The notes beneath the pieces were generated by a model. The model was given only the letters and a program-made list of their open reading frames with translations. It was not told where the DNA came from and made no database searches. Position numbers and translations under genes: made by a program. A stretch of 64,000 nt of DNA from Sulfuricella sp. (GTDB taxonomy: Bacteria > Pseudomonadota > Gammaproteobacteria > Burkholderiales > Sulfuricellaceae), in the NCBI GenBank assembly GCA_018336195.1, contig JAGXQV010000104.1, forward strand, positions 1 through 64,000, written 5' to 3'. Below are positions 18,559-27,542 of the stretch, one piece after another (positions within the stretch are counted from its first letter, which is position 1; each line of letters opens with the position of its first letter).

Positions 18559-19715
18559 GCGCAGCCCTCCAGAACATTCAACGCTGCCGCCAGCGCCTCG
18601 ACATCCGCGATTTCATGGGAAGCCGACAGCGAAATACGCAGGCGCGCCTCCCCCTTGGGCACGGTAGGCGGACGAATCGCCGGCACCCAGATGCCCTGGG
18701 CACGCAACGCATCGCTGACCGCCACGGTTTCCTGGTTGCCGCCGATTACCAGCGGCTGAATCGCCGTCGGAGAGTCCAGCAAGCGCCAGCTCTGCGGGTG
18801 CAGCCTCGCGCGCAACGTCGCGATCAACCCCCCGAGTCGGTCGCGCCGCCAACCTTCGTTGCCAATCAGGCGTAGGCTCGCCGACAGGGCGCAGGCCAGC
18901 GGCGGCGGCATGGCGGTAGTGAAGATATAAGTACGGGCGCGTTGCAGCAGGTATTCGACCAACGTCGCATCGCCCGCCACGAAGGCGCCGGCCACGCCGG
19001 CCGCCTTGCCCAGGGTTGCCATGTAAATGATGCGCGGCGAAGCGACGCCGAAATGCTCCAGCACCCCGCGCCCGCCCTGGCCCAACACCCCGAAGCCATG
19101 AGCATCGTCGAGCAGCAGCCAGGCATCGTAGCGTTCGCATAGCTCAAGCAATTGCGACACCGGCGCAACATCGCCATCCATGCTGAACACCGCATCGACC
19201 AGCACCAGCTTGCGCCGTGCCCGCGATGCGGCCAGGCGCTTTTCCAGCATCTCCAGGTCGAGATGGGGAAAACGGGTCAGTCTGGCGCGCGACAGCAACG
19301 CGGCATCGTTGAGCGAGGCGTGGTTGAGCTTGTCGGCAAAAATTTCGTCGTCGCGCCCGAGCAGGGCCGTGACGATGCCGAGATTGGCCATGTAGCCGGT
19401 GGAAAACAGCAGGGCACGCGGCAGGCCGACGAATTCCGCCAATTCCTCTTCGAGACGGTGGTGGGCGGCGCTATGGCCGCTTACCAGGTGCGACGCGCCG
19501 CCGCCCGCACCGTAGTGTGCGGCACCGTGCTGCATTGCCTCGACCAGCTCAGGGTGGTTGGCCAGTCCCAGATAATCGTTGCTGCAAAACGACAGGTATT
19601 CGCGACCATCGGCAACCACCCGCGCGCCCTGCGGGCCGTCGAGCACGCGGCGGCGGCGCTGCAGGCCATCCGCAGCAAGGCGCTCCAGTTCGTCGTTGAG
19701 GGAAGAAAACGTCAT
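18555..19715 (-). CDS. bioF: 8-amino-7-oxononanoate synthase BioF
   Basis: A PLP enzyme joining pimeloyl thioester and alanine. 386 residues; SNDYLGLANHPE near residue 45, GSGASHL-like GGGASHLVSGHS, the DDAHGFGVLG aspartate motif and the PLP lysine in YMATLGKAAGVAGAFVAG. Length and motifs match the family. It follows bioB by 31 bases and overlaps bioH by 4 bases. Confidence 0.96.
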   Translation of the reverse strand: MTFSSLNDELERLAADGLQRRRRVLDGPQGARVVADGREYLSFCSNDYLGLANHPELVEAMQHGAAHYGAGGGASHLVSGHSAAHHRLEEELAEFVGLPRALLFSTGYMANLGIVTALLGRDDEIFADKLNHASLNDAALLSRARLTRFPHLDLEMLEKRLAASRARRKLVLVDAVFSMDGDVAPVSQLLELCERYDAWLLLDDAHGFGVLGQGGRGVLEHFGVASPRIIYMATLGKAAGVAGAFVAGDATLVEYLLQRARTYIFTTAMPPPLACALSASLRLIGNEGWRRDRLGGLIATLRARLHPQSWRLLDSPTAIQPLVIGGNQETVAVSDALRAQGIWVPAIRPPTVPKGEARLRISLSASHEIADVEALAAALNVLEGCA

Positions 19716-19746
19716 GGCTTAGGGTGCGCCCCGCGCACCCCGTGGA

Positions 19747-20718
19747 TCAAGCCGCCATCGCCTGGATGCCGAGGCGCTGGAACAGCGCCTGGTCGTGGCT
19801 GGTCGAGGCATTGCCGGTGGTGAGGAGTTTTTCGCCGTAGAAAATCGAGTTGGCGCCAGCCAGGAAACACAGCGCCTGCAATTCGTCGCTCATTTCCTGG
19901 CGTCCGGCGGAGAGGCGCACCAAGCTGCCGGGCATGGCGATGCGCGCGCAGGCAATGGTGCGCACGAATTCCAGCGGGTCGAGTTCCGGCGTGCCTTCCA
20001 GCGGGGTGCCCTCGACCTGCACCAGCATGTTGATCGGCACCGATTCGGGAGGCGGCTCCAGGTTAGCCAACTGGACGATCAGCGCGGCACGGTGGGCGCG
20101 GGTTTCGCCCATCCCGACGATACCGCCGCTGCATATCTTCATGCCCACCTTGCGCACCCGCTCCAGGGTTTCGACGCGATCCTGGTAGGAATGGGTGGTG
20201 ACGATTTCTTCGTAGAATTCCTCGGCGGTATCAAGGTTGTGGTTGTAGTAATCCAGCCCGGCTTCGCGCAACTGGTCGGCCTGGCCTTCCTTGAGCATCC
20301 CCAGGGTGACGCAGGTTTCCAGCCCCAACGCCTTGACCGCGCGGATCATGTCGAGCACCGGCAACAAGTCCTTCTGGTTCGGCCCGCGCCAGGCGGCGCC
20401 CATGCAGAAACGGGTGGCGCCCTGTTCCTTGGCGGCGGCGGCCTGGGCGACGACGCTATCCAGGTCGAGCAGTTTTTCCTTGGGGACTTCGGCGTGGTGA
20501 TGCGCCGATTGCGAGCAATAGCCACAGTTCTCCGAACAGCCGCCGGTTTTGATCGACAACAGCGTGCTCACTTGCACGGCATTCGGATCGAAGCGTTCGC
20601 GGTGCACCTGTTGGGCGCGGAACAACAAATCGTTGAACGGCAGCGCAAAGAGCGCCTCGATTTCTTCGGTCGTCCAGCGCTTCAAAACCGGCTTGCCCGC
20701 ATTCGCCAAATCATTCAT
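19747..20718 (-). CDS. bioB: Biotin synthase BioB
   Basis: A radical-SAM enzyme that inserts sulfur into dethiobiotin. 323 residues with the SAM cluster motif C-x3-C-x2-C in [16 protein letters not shown] near residue 60, and [32 protein letters not shown] and the conserved arginine region RLSAGRQEM. Its start overlaps the preceding membrane-protein gene by 8 bases, so it is translated from the same message. Confidence 0.97.
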   Translation of the reverse strand: MNDLANAGKPVLKRWTTEEIEALFALPFNDLLFRAQQVHRERFDPNAVQVSTLLSIKTGGCSENCGYCSQSAHHHAEVPKEKLLDLDSVVAQAAAAKEQGATRFCMGAAWRGPNQKDLLPVLDMIRAVKALGLETCVTLGMLKEGQADQLREAGLDYYNHNLDTAEEFYEEIVTTHSYQDRVETLERVRKVGMKICSGGIVGMGETRAHRAALIVQLANLEPPPESVPINMLVQVEGTPLEGTPELDPLEFVRTIACARIAMPGSLVRLSAGRQEMSDELQALCFLAGANSIFYGEKLLTTGNASTSHDQALFQRLGIQAMAA

Positions 20719-21118
20719 ACACTTCCACCTCGACTGTCATGTCCTGCCACTCTTTTTTGCTGGCGCGGTAAATATCGCGCAGCCCCAACGGCACCACCAC
20801 CAGGCAGTTGACGATATACACCGTCAGCCACATGTTGAACGTTCCGCCCAGCATCGCCTTCATTTCGCCGGTGAAGTTGAGGATCACCACCAGCGAGCCG
20901 ACCAGACCGTAGAAGCGGTAACCCGCCCAGCGGTTGAATTCGCGCACGTCGTGGTTGGGATGATGGGCGATACCGGCATAAGTAAAGATCGACCCGGCGA
21001 TCCAGATCGGGATCAGCACCACCGACATCACCGCGATGATGCTGCCGATATTGAAAATCCGCGCGGCAAACTTGCATTGCCCGGCGGTAATCAGCTTTTC
21101 GACTTTTTTCATATTCAT
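20711..21118 (-). CDS. Unidentified membrane protein heading the biotin operon
   Basis: A 135-residue protein with a charged N-terminus ([17 protein letters not shown]), three or four hydrophobic segments ([52 protein letters not shown]) and an acidic tail. No family was recognised. It overlaps bioB by 8 bases and is the first gene of the unit, so a link to biotin (transport of a precursor or of biotin) is possible but is only an inference from position. Its ribosome site AAGGGGG is inside a predicted stem-loop. Confidence 0.7.
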   Translation of the reverse strand: MNMKKVEKLITAGQCKFAARIFNIGSIIAVMSVVLIPIWIAGSIFTYAGIAHHPNHDVREFNRWAGYRFYGLVGSLVVILNFTGEMKAMLGGTFNMWLTVYIVNCLVVVPLGLRDIYRASKKEWQDMTVEVEVYE

Positions 21119-21123
21119 GCGAC

Positions 21124-21148
21124 ACCCCCTTATTGTTTGAAAGGGGGT
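21124..21148 (-). promoter_or_regulatory. Stem-loop covering the ribosome site of the bio operon
   Basis: On the - strand ACCCCCTT and AAGGGGGT form an 8-bp stem with a 9-base loop. The right arm is the Shine-Dalgarno sequence of the gene starting at 21118, so folding would hide it. A possible -10 GATAAT lies directly upstream. Confidence 0.55.
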
Positions 21149-21171
21149 AATTATCCCAGCAAATCAGTAGA

Positions 21172-21915
21172 ATGGTGGCATCATCGAAGAATCGCCCGCA
21201 CTTGTCAAATTCTCGCCACTCAATTATCGACGGTTGCGTAAAATTTGTGCAATCGTTGTTTTCCGAGGCCTGCCTGCTGTGCGGCGACCGGGCCACGCGC
21301 GGGCAACTGTGCGCTTCCTGCCACACCGCCCTGCCCTACCACGACCAGCCCGCCTGCCCGATCTGCGCACTGCCCACGGCAGGCGGCGAAACTTGCGGAA
21401 GCTGCCTGACCCACCCGCCGCGCTTCGACGAAACCCTGGCTGCTTTCACTTTCACCTTCCCCATAGACGCGGTCCTCCACGCCTACAAATACGCCGGCAA
21501 CCTAGCGCTCATCGAATTTCTCGCCACCCCGTTGGTCGAACGCGCGCTATCCCGCCCGTTTCCCGATCTGCTCATCCCCATGCCGCTGCATCCCGCACGC
21601 CTCAAGCAACGCGGCTTCAACCAGGCCCTGGAAATCGCCCGCCTGTTCGCCCGGCGGCTCGACGTCCCGGTGCATCCGCACGCCTGCCGGCGCATTCGCG
21701 ACACCCCGCCGCAAGCCACCCTGAAACACGATCAACGCAGCGCCAACCTGCGCGGCGCTTTCGCCTGCGACATCCCGCTCCACGGCAAGCACGTCGCGCT
21801 GATCGACGACGTGATGACCAGTGGCGCATCGCTGGGTGAACTCGCCAAAGCCGTGCGCAAACAAGGCGCGGCGCGGATCAGCGTATGGGTGGTGGCGCGC
21901 ACCTTGCCGCATTAG
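21172..21915 (+). CDS. ComF-family phosphoribosyltransferase-like protein
   Basis: ComF proteins are linked to DNA uptake and natural transformation in several bacteria. This one has a four-cysteine double zinc ribbon at the N-terminus (CLLCGDRATRGQLCASC, CPICALPTAGGETCGSC, about residues 36-86), a phosphoribosyltransferase-type domain with the PRPP loop VALIDDVMTSGASLGEL near residue 205 and the conserved KQRGFNQA motif. The ATG at 21172 gives 247 residues; no clear ribosome site supports it, and starts at about 21241 (GTG) or later would also keep the zinc ribbon. It is divergent from the bio operon. Confidence 0.88.
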   Translation: MVASSKNRPHLSNSRHSIIDGCVKFVQSLFSEACLLCGDRATRGQLCASCHTALPYHDQPACPICALPTAGGETCGSCLTHPPRFDETLAAFTFTFPIDAVLHAYKYAGNLALIEFLATPLVERALSRPFPDLLIPMPLHPARLKQRGFNQALEIARLFARRLDVPVHPHACRRIRDTPPQATLKHDQRSANLRGAFACDIPLHGKHVALIDDVMTSGASLGELAKAVRKQGAARISVWVVARTLPH

Positions 21916-21925
21916 AATGGTTCCC

Positions 21926-24900
21926 ATGAAAATTCCCCATTTCTCCCGCCTCCCCAAACCGGCCCGCCTCGCTCTGTGGAGCGCCGCCGCCCTGCTCGCC
22001 CTCGCCCTCCTGGTGTCGTTCGGCGCGCCGCCGCTGGCGCGTAACCTGATCGAGCGGGGGGTGAGCGCCAAGCTCCAGCGCATCGCCACGGTTCGCGAAG
22101 TAGTGATCCATCCCCTGCAACTTTCCGTCAGCGTGCGCGGCCTCGAACTCCGGGAAGCCGACGGCAAAACTCCGGCGGCCGGCTTCGCGGAACTGTTCAT
22201 CGACCTGGAAGCCGCGTCGCTGCTGCGCGGCAGCTTGATGGTGCAAGCCCTGCGCGTGGATCAACCCTATCTAAAGGTGATTCGTAGCGCCCCGCACCGC
22301 TACAACTTCAGCGACGTGATCGAAACCCTCCTCGCCAAGCAGGACGACTCCCCGCCACCGCATTTTTCGCTGAGCAATCTGCAACTGGAAAACGGGCGCA
22401 TCGACTTCGACGACCAAGCCCTGCGCCAGCACCACGAAGTCAGCGACATCCGTCTCGCCTTGCCGTTTCTTTCCAATCTTCCCTCGGATAGCGCCATCCT
22501 GGTACACCCGGCTTTTTCGGCCAGGGTGAACGGTCATCCCGTGGCGCTGGGCGGCGAAACCCGGCCTTTCGCCGAAAAAGTCGAAGCGCACCTCAACCTC
22601 GAAGTAGCGGACCTCGACCTGCCCAAATTGCTGGCCTATTTGCCAACCAAGCCGCCGCTCAGCCTGACTCACGGCCAACTCGACAGCAAGCTGGCGCTCA
22701 CCTTCACCCGCCCCCACGGCAAAGCGGCCAGCCTCGACCTCAAGGGTGATGTGGTCTTGAAAAACGCCGCCCTGGTGGACGCCTGGAGCACCCCGCTGGC
22801 TACCGCGGACAAGCTGAAACTCCGCGTCGATACGGCTTCTCCGCTGAGCGTGTCGCGCCGTGCCGCGGGGCGCCTCGAACTTGCCGGCCTCACCGTCAAG
22901 GATCGTCCCGCCGGCCCGCTGGAAATCGCCACCGCCAAGCTCGCCGGCAGCACCCGTTTCAGCTTCGAGATGGCCGGCGACACCCCTCAACTCAAGCTCG
23001 ACGAACTCAGCCTCGCCCTCGATCAACTCGGCCTGCGCCTGCCCGGCGAAAGCAAGGCGTTTTTCACGGCGGAAACATTGACCCTTCGCGATGCCCGCCT
23101 CGATCTGGCCCAGCGCCAGGTGGAAATCGGCAGTCTCACCGGCAGCGCCGGCAAACTCGCGCTGCGCCGCCTCGCCGACGGCACCCTCGACCTCGCCAAG
23201 CTCGCCGCGCAGCGCCCCTCCGAAAACGACAAAGCCGCCCCACCGGGTGCGCCGTGGCGCGTTTCCCTCAAAAAGCTTGACCTCGACGGCTACGCCCTGC
23301 GTTTCGAGGAACGTCTTAAAGATCAGACGCTGGTTTTCAGCGGTGAACCGCTGTCGCTCAGCCTGGAAAACCTCTCCACCGATCCCGCCGCCAAGACGCA
23401 ACTGGCCCTGCGCACCACCCTCAACGGCAAAGGCACCCTCGCCGCCACCGGCGAAATGGTTCCCGCCGCACGCCAAGCCAACCTCAAGCTGGGTCTTGCC
23501 AACCTCGACATTACCGCCTTCCAGCCCTATTTCGCCGAACGCCTCAACCTCACCTTGCGCCAAGGCACGCTGGCCGCCAAGGGCAGCCTCGCCGTCGCGC
23601 TGCCGCCCGACGGCGCCGCCCCGAAAATCGCCTTCAACGGCGAAGCCAATCTCAGCGGCCTGCACACCCTGGATGCCGGCGGAAGCAACGACCTGCTCAA
23701 ATGGAAATCCCTGTATTTCGGCGGCATCCAGGCCGCTACTGCGCCGCCCGCCTTCGCCGTCGAGGAAATCGCCCTGAGCGATTTCTATAGCCGCCTCACC
23801 CTCAACCCGGACGGCACCTTCAACCTTCAGCAGCTCCTCCGCCCCGCCCCTGCCGCAACGCCAGCCGCCGCACCGGCACCGGCGACCGGCGCGCCGACCC
23901 CGATCAAAATCGGCAAGGTTACCCTGCAAGGCGGCACCATCCAGTTCAGCGACCGCTATATCAAGCCCAACTACTCCGCCCGCCTCACCGACATCGGCGG
24001 GCGCATCGCCGGACTCGCCAGCAATGCCCCCGCCCCCACCGAACTCGACCTGCGCGGCAAGCTCGACGGCGCTGCCCCCCTGCAAATCAACGGGCGCATC
24101 GACCCGCTCGGCAAGGAGTTGTTCGCCGACATCAAGGCCGCCGTGAAAGGCATCGACCTCACCCCCTTCAACCCCTACGCCGCTAAATACGCCGGCTACG
24201 CCATCGAAAAAGGCAAGCTCTCGCTCGACGTCTCCTACCACATCGAAAACCGCAAACTGGACGCCCAAAACAGCCTGTTCCTCGACCAACTCACCTTCGG
24301 CGAGCGCGTCGCCAGCCCCACCGCGACCCAATTGCCGGTGTTGCTGGCGGTAGCCCTCCTGAAAAACAGCAAGGGCGAAATCGACCTCCATCTGCCCATC
24401 GGCGGCTCTCTCGACGACCCGCAATTCAGCGTCGGCGAGGTGATCGGCAAGGTCATCGGCAACCTGATCTGGAAAACCGTCAGCGCCCCCTTCACCTTCC
24501 TCGCCTCGCTGTTCGGCGGCGACAGCGAAGCGCTGGGCTGGCTGGAATTCGAGGCAGGCCGCGCCACCATCCCCGCCGCCGGCGCGGACAAACTCCAGAC
24601 CCTCGCCAAGGCGCTCGCGGCAAAGCCCGGCATCAACCTCGAAATCACCGGCCGCGCGGATCCCGCCACCGACCGGGAAGGCTTGAAACACGCGCGTCTC
24701 GAACGCAAGCTCAAAACCCTGAAAAACGCCGACCTCGCCCAACAAGGCAGCGCCGCCGCCAGCCTCGACGCCGTAGACATCACCGCAGAGGAGTACCCGG
24801 CGCTCCTCAAGCGCGTCTATTTGCAGGAAGACTTCCCCAAACCCCGCAACTTCGTGGGCATGACCAAAGACCTCCCTGCCCCGGAAATGGAAAAGCTTCT

Positions 24901-25108
24901 TTTCGCCAATAGCCCTACCAGCGACGACGACCTGCGCAACCTCGCCAACCGCCGCACCCGCGCCGCCCGCGACTGGCTCATCGAAAAAGGCGGAATTCCG
25001 GCGGAAAGGATCTTTCAACTGGCGCCGAAGCTGGCGACGGGAGACGAAAAAACGCGCGAAAAAGAGAAAAATCGCGGTAGTCGCGTAGATTTTTCCCTGA
25101 CTAATTAG
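21926..25108 (+). CDS. Large DUF748-family envelope protein
   Basis: A 1060-residue protein with one N-terminal membrane anchor (LALWSAAALLALALLVSFGA, about residues 12-31) and a long periplasmic beta-rich region of AsmA/DUF748 type with repeated blocks such as LQLENGRIDFDDQAL and LQGGTIQFSDRYI. A proline-alanine linker lies near residue 640. The C-terminal 200 residues (LEFEAGRATIPAAGADKLQTL ... RIFQLAPKL) resemble a degenerate OmpA-like domain. Family members are thought to act in envelope lipid transport or stability, but this is not proven. ATG 21926 was chosen, 10 bases after comF; a longer frame from 21821 would overlap comF by 95 bases. Confidence 0.85.
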   Translation: MKIPHFSRLPKPARLALWSAAALLALALLVSFGAPPLARNLIERGVSAKLQRIATVREVVIHPLQLSVSVRGLELREADGKTPAAGFAELFIDLEAASLLRGSLMVQALRVDQPYLKVIRSAPHRYNFSDVIETLLAKQDDSPPPHFSLSNLQLENGRIDFDDQALRQHHEVSDIRLALPFLSNLPSDSAILVHPAFSARVNGHPVALGGETRPFAEKVEAHLNLEVADLDLPKLLAYLPTKPPLSLTHGQLDSKLALTFTRPHGKAASLDLKGDVVLKNAALVDAWSTPLATADKLKLRVDTASPLSVSRRAAGRLELAGLTVKDRPAGPLEIATAKLAGSTRFSFEMAGDTPQLKLDELSLALDQLGLRLPGESKAFFTAETLTLRDARLDLAQRQVEIGSLTGSAGKLALRRLADGTLDLAKLAAQRPSENDKAAPPGAPWRVSLKKLDLDGYALRFEERLKDQTLVFSGEPLSLSLENLSTDPAAKTQLALRTTLNGKGTLAATGEMVPAARQANLKLGLANLDITAFQPYFAERLNLTLRQGTLAAKGSLAVALPPDGAAPKIAFNGEANLSGLHTLDAGGSNDLLKWKSLYFGGIQAATAPPAFAVEEIALSDFYSRLTLNPDGTFNLQQLLRPAPAATPAAAPAPATGAPTPIKIGKVTLQGGTIQFSDRYIKPNYSARLTDIGGRIAGLASNAPAPTELDLRGKLDGAAPLQINGRIDPLGKELFADIKAAVKGIDLTPFNPYAAKYAGYAIEKGKLSLDVSYHIENRKLDAQNSLFLDQLTFGERVASPTATQLPVLLAVALLKNSKGEIDLHLPIGGSLDDPQFSVGEVIGKVIGNLIWKTVSAPFTFLASLFGGDSEALGWLEFEAGRATIPAAGADKLQTLAKALAAKPGINLEITGRADPATDREGLKHARLERKLKTLKNADLAQQGSAAASLDAVDITAEEYPALLKRVYLQEDFPKPRNFVGMTKDLPAPEMEKLLFANSPTSDDDLRNLANRRTRAARDWLIEKGGIPAERIFQLAPKLATGDEKTREKEKNRGSRVDFSLTN

Positions 25109-25293
25109 TCTGTTATGAACTACCTGTAATAAGCAACAGGAGCAATAGCGCATTGCACCATGCGGCAAAGAGAAGACGAGCTTGAATTGCGTCGCAACAA
25201 CCAACATCGACGGACTGCCCCATAGGTACTCGTGAGCATCATGAGCGGCACCGTTTCGATTTTGACCTATGAATCACCCTCATAAGGATATAT

Positions 25294-25965
25294 ATGAAAC
25301 TACATTCGCTCATCGTATCGTGCTTATTCGTCGCGGTGCTAACGCATGGGGCGGCATATGGACAAGAATCAAAACCACCAACCAACCTCAATCCTGTTCT
25401 GGAAGAACGTCTACGCAATGCACAAATAACGGAAAAACGGCTGAGCAATGGAGCAGTCATCACCGAAGTCAAATTCGCAGGAAGCCTACAGCCGAATTTT
25501 GATCTGGGGTGCATCTCAATCAGTGAAGTGACAAGTGACTTCAACCCGCCAGCCTTGATCTACGCAACGAAGAAATGCCTCCAACAAGGCGAATATTCAA
25601 AGGCTTGGGCATTGCTGGCGACAGGCACTGGCTTTGCCTACTATGACATTAAACGATTGGCAGATCGCTCTACCCAAGGAGCAAGAACAGTGCTTTTGAT
25701 GAACGCATTTGCCGAACTTAAAGATGAGCAGCGAGAAAAGTCTCAGAAGATCAGCAAAGAGATTCAGAGAGACCCTGAGCAAGTAAAAGCGTATTGCGAC
25801 GAACTAATAAGAATTGGACCACCGACATACGAGCCACAATGGGCAATTCTCCACGGCATCGGCGCCTATCAAGAGCCGCGGAACGGACACTATCTTACAA
25901 ACGTCGATACCAAGGCACTTGGGGACGAAATTCTAAGAACTCGTTGTACGCCCCAGAAATCTTAG
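25294..25965 (+). CDS. Secreted protein of unknown function
   Basis: A 223-residue protein with a clear signal peptide (MKLHSLIVSCLFVAVLTHGAAYG, cut expected before QES). The mature part is mostly helical and has four cysteines spread along it (CISISEV, KKCLQQG, AYCDEL, TRCTPQKS), probably forming disulfides. No family was recognised. The gene is visibly richer in A and T than its neighbours and codon use differs (many AAA, GAA, ATA), which suggests later arrival. An AAGGATATAT leader precedes the ATG. Confidence 0.7.
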   Translation: MKLHSLIVSCLFVAVLTHGAAYGQESKPPTNLNPVLEERLRNAQITEKRLSNGAVITEVKFAGSLQPNFDLGCISISEVTSDFNPPALIYATKKCLQQGEYSKAWALLATGTGFAYYDIKRLADRSTQGARTVLLMNAFAELKDEQREKSQKISKEIQRDPEQVKAYCDELIRIGPPTYEPQWAILHGIGAYQEPRNGHYLTNVDTKALGDEILRTRCTPQKS

Positions 25966-26281
25966 TCAAGCCGGGTGGGTTGGGGTATAGGGACGAACCC
26001 CAGCCTGCCTGGTAGCCGCAATAGGTTATCAGCACGATCTTTTCGTCCCAACACCAAACAAAGCAGCCCCTTCCCCTTTTTCCCGCCTTGAATCAAAGCT
26101 GCCTCCTCCAAAACCCAAAAGTATTTAACTCGAAACATTAAGTAAACACAATTACCCCATGAAAAATAAGGATAAAAAAATTACAAAAATTTTTCTAAAG
26201 ATATACAAAATTTTGCCGTAAACAAGGATAAGGTGGCGGTTTGCCATTCAAAATGCATGTCCGGATCAATTGGGAGGCATC
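25966..26281 (+). other. AT-rich intergenic region ahead of the flaG unit
   Basis: No gene was seen in these 316 bases. The second half is strongly A/T-rich and carries the sigma-28 promoter described separately. The first part contains no repeat or clear terminator. Confidence 0.6.
26196..26222 (+). promoter_or_regulatory. Sigma-28 (FliA) promoter
   Basis: TAAAGATA, 11 bases, GCCGTAAA. The FliA consensus is TAAAGTTT-N11-GCCGATAA; the spacing is exact and 12 of 16 positions agree, including the key TAAAG and GCCG. It ends 59 bases ahead of the ATG at 26282. Confidence 0.75.
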
Positions 26282-26932
26282 ATGAATACCAACGCAATTT
26301 CAAGCAGTTACACCGGCGTTTTGGCTCAATCCAGCGTGACTGGCGTACAGCGCGTCAATTCGCGGGATAGCGACGGCGACAAGGATGGCGACAAGGGGCG
26401 CACCGGTCGTAGCGGTGGCGGGCAGGGGGTTCTGAATGCGGTCACGCAGACCTTGGGGCAATTGGGAATCAATGTCCCCGCGCAACCGGCCGGCAAGCCG
26501 GCAGCAACCCCGGCATCGGGCGCGAGCAGCACGCTGGGTCAGGCCTCCAGCACCAGCGACGCCAAGCAGGCGCTGCACACTTTCATGAACGATCTGTTCC
26601 AGGCCACCAAGCAATCGACTTCGTCGTCCACTGCCGAGCAGAACCCGAATAGTTCCGTCGCCACCACGCCGAGCAAGTCTTACGGCGGATTGGCGCCGAA
26701 ACTGCAGGGATTGATGCAGCAACTGAACTCCGGCTCCAGCAGCGACGTCTTGAACAAATTGCAAGCGTCCTTCGACAACCTGGTCAAGACGCAGGGAAAT
26801 GCTTCGAGTTCGAGTAGCACGACGGCTTCCAGCGCGACGCCGAAGTTGCAGGATTTCCTGCAGAAATTGAGCCAGAACTTGGCGGGCGGCGGGATCAGCC
26901 CGGTAGGTTCCCTGGTCAGCACGGTGGCATAA
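26282..26932 (+). CDS. Ser/Gly/Ala-rich protein of the flaG unit, unknown function
   Basis: A 216-residue protein without a signal peptide. It is low in complexity: serine-, glycine- and alanine-rich with a DGDKDGDKG stretch near residue 33 and two helical blocks (AKQALHTFMNDLFQATKQS and KLQDFLQKLSQNLAGGG). No family was recognised. The start at 26282 follows GGGAGG by 4 bases. It is the first gene behind a sigma-28 promoter and is followed by flaG, so it is probably a late-class flagellar or surface-associated protein, perhaps exported by the flagellar system. That role is inferred from context only. Confidence 0.7.
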   Translation: MNTNAISSSYTGVLAQSSVTGVQRVNSRDSDGDKDGDKGRTGRSGGGQGVLNAVTQTLGQLGINVPAQPAGKPAATPASGASSTLGQASSTSDAKQALHTFMNDLFQATKQSTSSSTAEQNPNSSVATTPSKSYGGLAPKLQGLMQQLNSGSSSDVLNKLQASFDNLVKTQGNASSSSSTTASSATPKLQDFLQKLSQNLAGGGISPVGSLVSTVA

Positions 26933-26991
26933 GGATAATAAATTCACTCTTGGGCTGCTTGGGATAGCCCGCACGGAAGGTGAGGAAAAAA

Positions 26992-27363
26992 ATGGACATT
27001 TCGTTGAAAGGGGCTGGAATGCAGCCCAACCCTCCCGCCGCGAGCGGGGTAAAGACGCAACCCCAGCGGGGTAGCGCGGCGGATTCGGCTACGGCTTCGA
27101 TTACGGCGCAGGCCAAATCGCAGAAGGAACAGCTAACCGAAGCGCAGCGGGATGATGCGGTCAAGCAGTTCAAGAAGACCGTGGAATCGCTGGCTTCGGC
27201 CAATTTGAACTTCTCCATCGACAAGGATACCGAGCGGATGGTCATCAAGGTGGTGGACAAGGCCACCGGCGATACGATCCGCCAAATTCCTTCCGAGGAA
27301 GTTCTCGCGCTGGACAAGGCGATCAGCCGCAACCAGGGCATGTTGCTTCACGACAAGGCCTGA
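26992..27363 (+). CDS. flaG: FlaG-family protein
   Basis: FlaG proteins influence flagellar filament length in polar flagellates. The 123-residue protein has a disordered N-terminal half and the FlaG core at the C-terminus: LNFSIDKDTERMVIKVVDKATGDTIRQIPSEEVLALDKAI. The ATG at 26992 follows GGTGAGG; a GTG four codons upstream is also in frame. It lies 59 bases after the Ser/Gly-rich gene and behind the same sigma-28 promoter. No flagellin gene is in the window. Confidence 0.9.
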   Translation: MDISLKGAGMQPNPPAASGVKTQPQRGSAADSATASITAQAKSQKEQLTEAQRDDAVKQFKKTVESLASANLNFSIDKDTERMVIKVVDKATGDTIRQIPSEEVLALDKAISRNQGMLLHDKA

Positions 27364-27367
27364 CAAA

Positions 27368-27484
27368 ATGCGCGCGATCGTGTTTCTTCTCCTGCTGGTC
27401 GGACTTTTTGCCATGATGAAATTGCACAAGCCCGAGACGTCGACCCATCAAGCGCCGCTGAGCATTTCTAAGCTGGCCCGCTAG
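27368..27484 (+). CDS. 38-residue single-pass membrane peptide
   Basis: A short frame beginning 4 bases after the flaG stop, coding for 38 residues: a hydrophobic helix (RAIVFLLLLVGLFAMMKL) and a short polar tail. Tight spacing to flaG and the clean membrane helix support it; AAGG 12 bases upstream is a weak ribosome site. A GGCCCGC-TA-GCGGGCC palindrome overlaps its stop and may end the unit. No family was recognised. Confidence 0.45.
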   Translation: MRAIVFLLLLVGLFAMMKLHKPETSTHQAPLSISKLAR

Positions 27485-27514
27485 CGGGCCGGCGGCGCAA
27501 TTGCCGGCTTCCCC

Positions 27515-27542
27515 AGCCCCCGCTTTGTTATAATCGGGGGCT
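27515..27542 (+). promoter_or_regulatory. uvrD promoter inside an inverted repeat
   Basis: AGCCCCCG and CGGGGGCT (8 bp each) enclose a 12-base loop that contains a perfect -10 TATAAT (27529-27534). The ATG of uvrD begins at 27543, directly after the repeat, so the message would have almost no leader. No good -35 was seen. Confidence 0.5.

Noticed and set aside
23820-23900. Proline/alanine-rich stretch in the DUF748 gene as a repeat element
   Set aside because: It is an ordinary linker-coding segment without palindromic or direct repeat structure.
22271-25207. A 978-codon open frame on the - strand
   Set aside because: It is the reverse shadow of the DUF748 gene; its translation is glycine-, glutamate- and alanine-rich without domains, and the + strand protein has a membrane anchor and family pattern.
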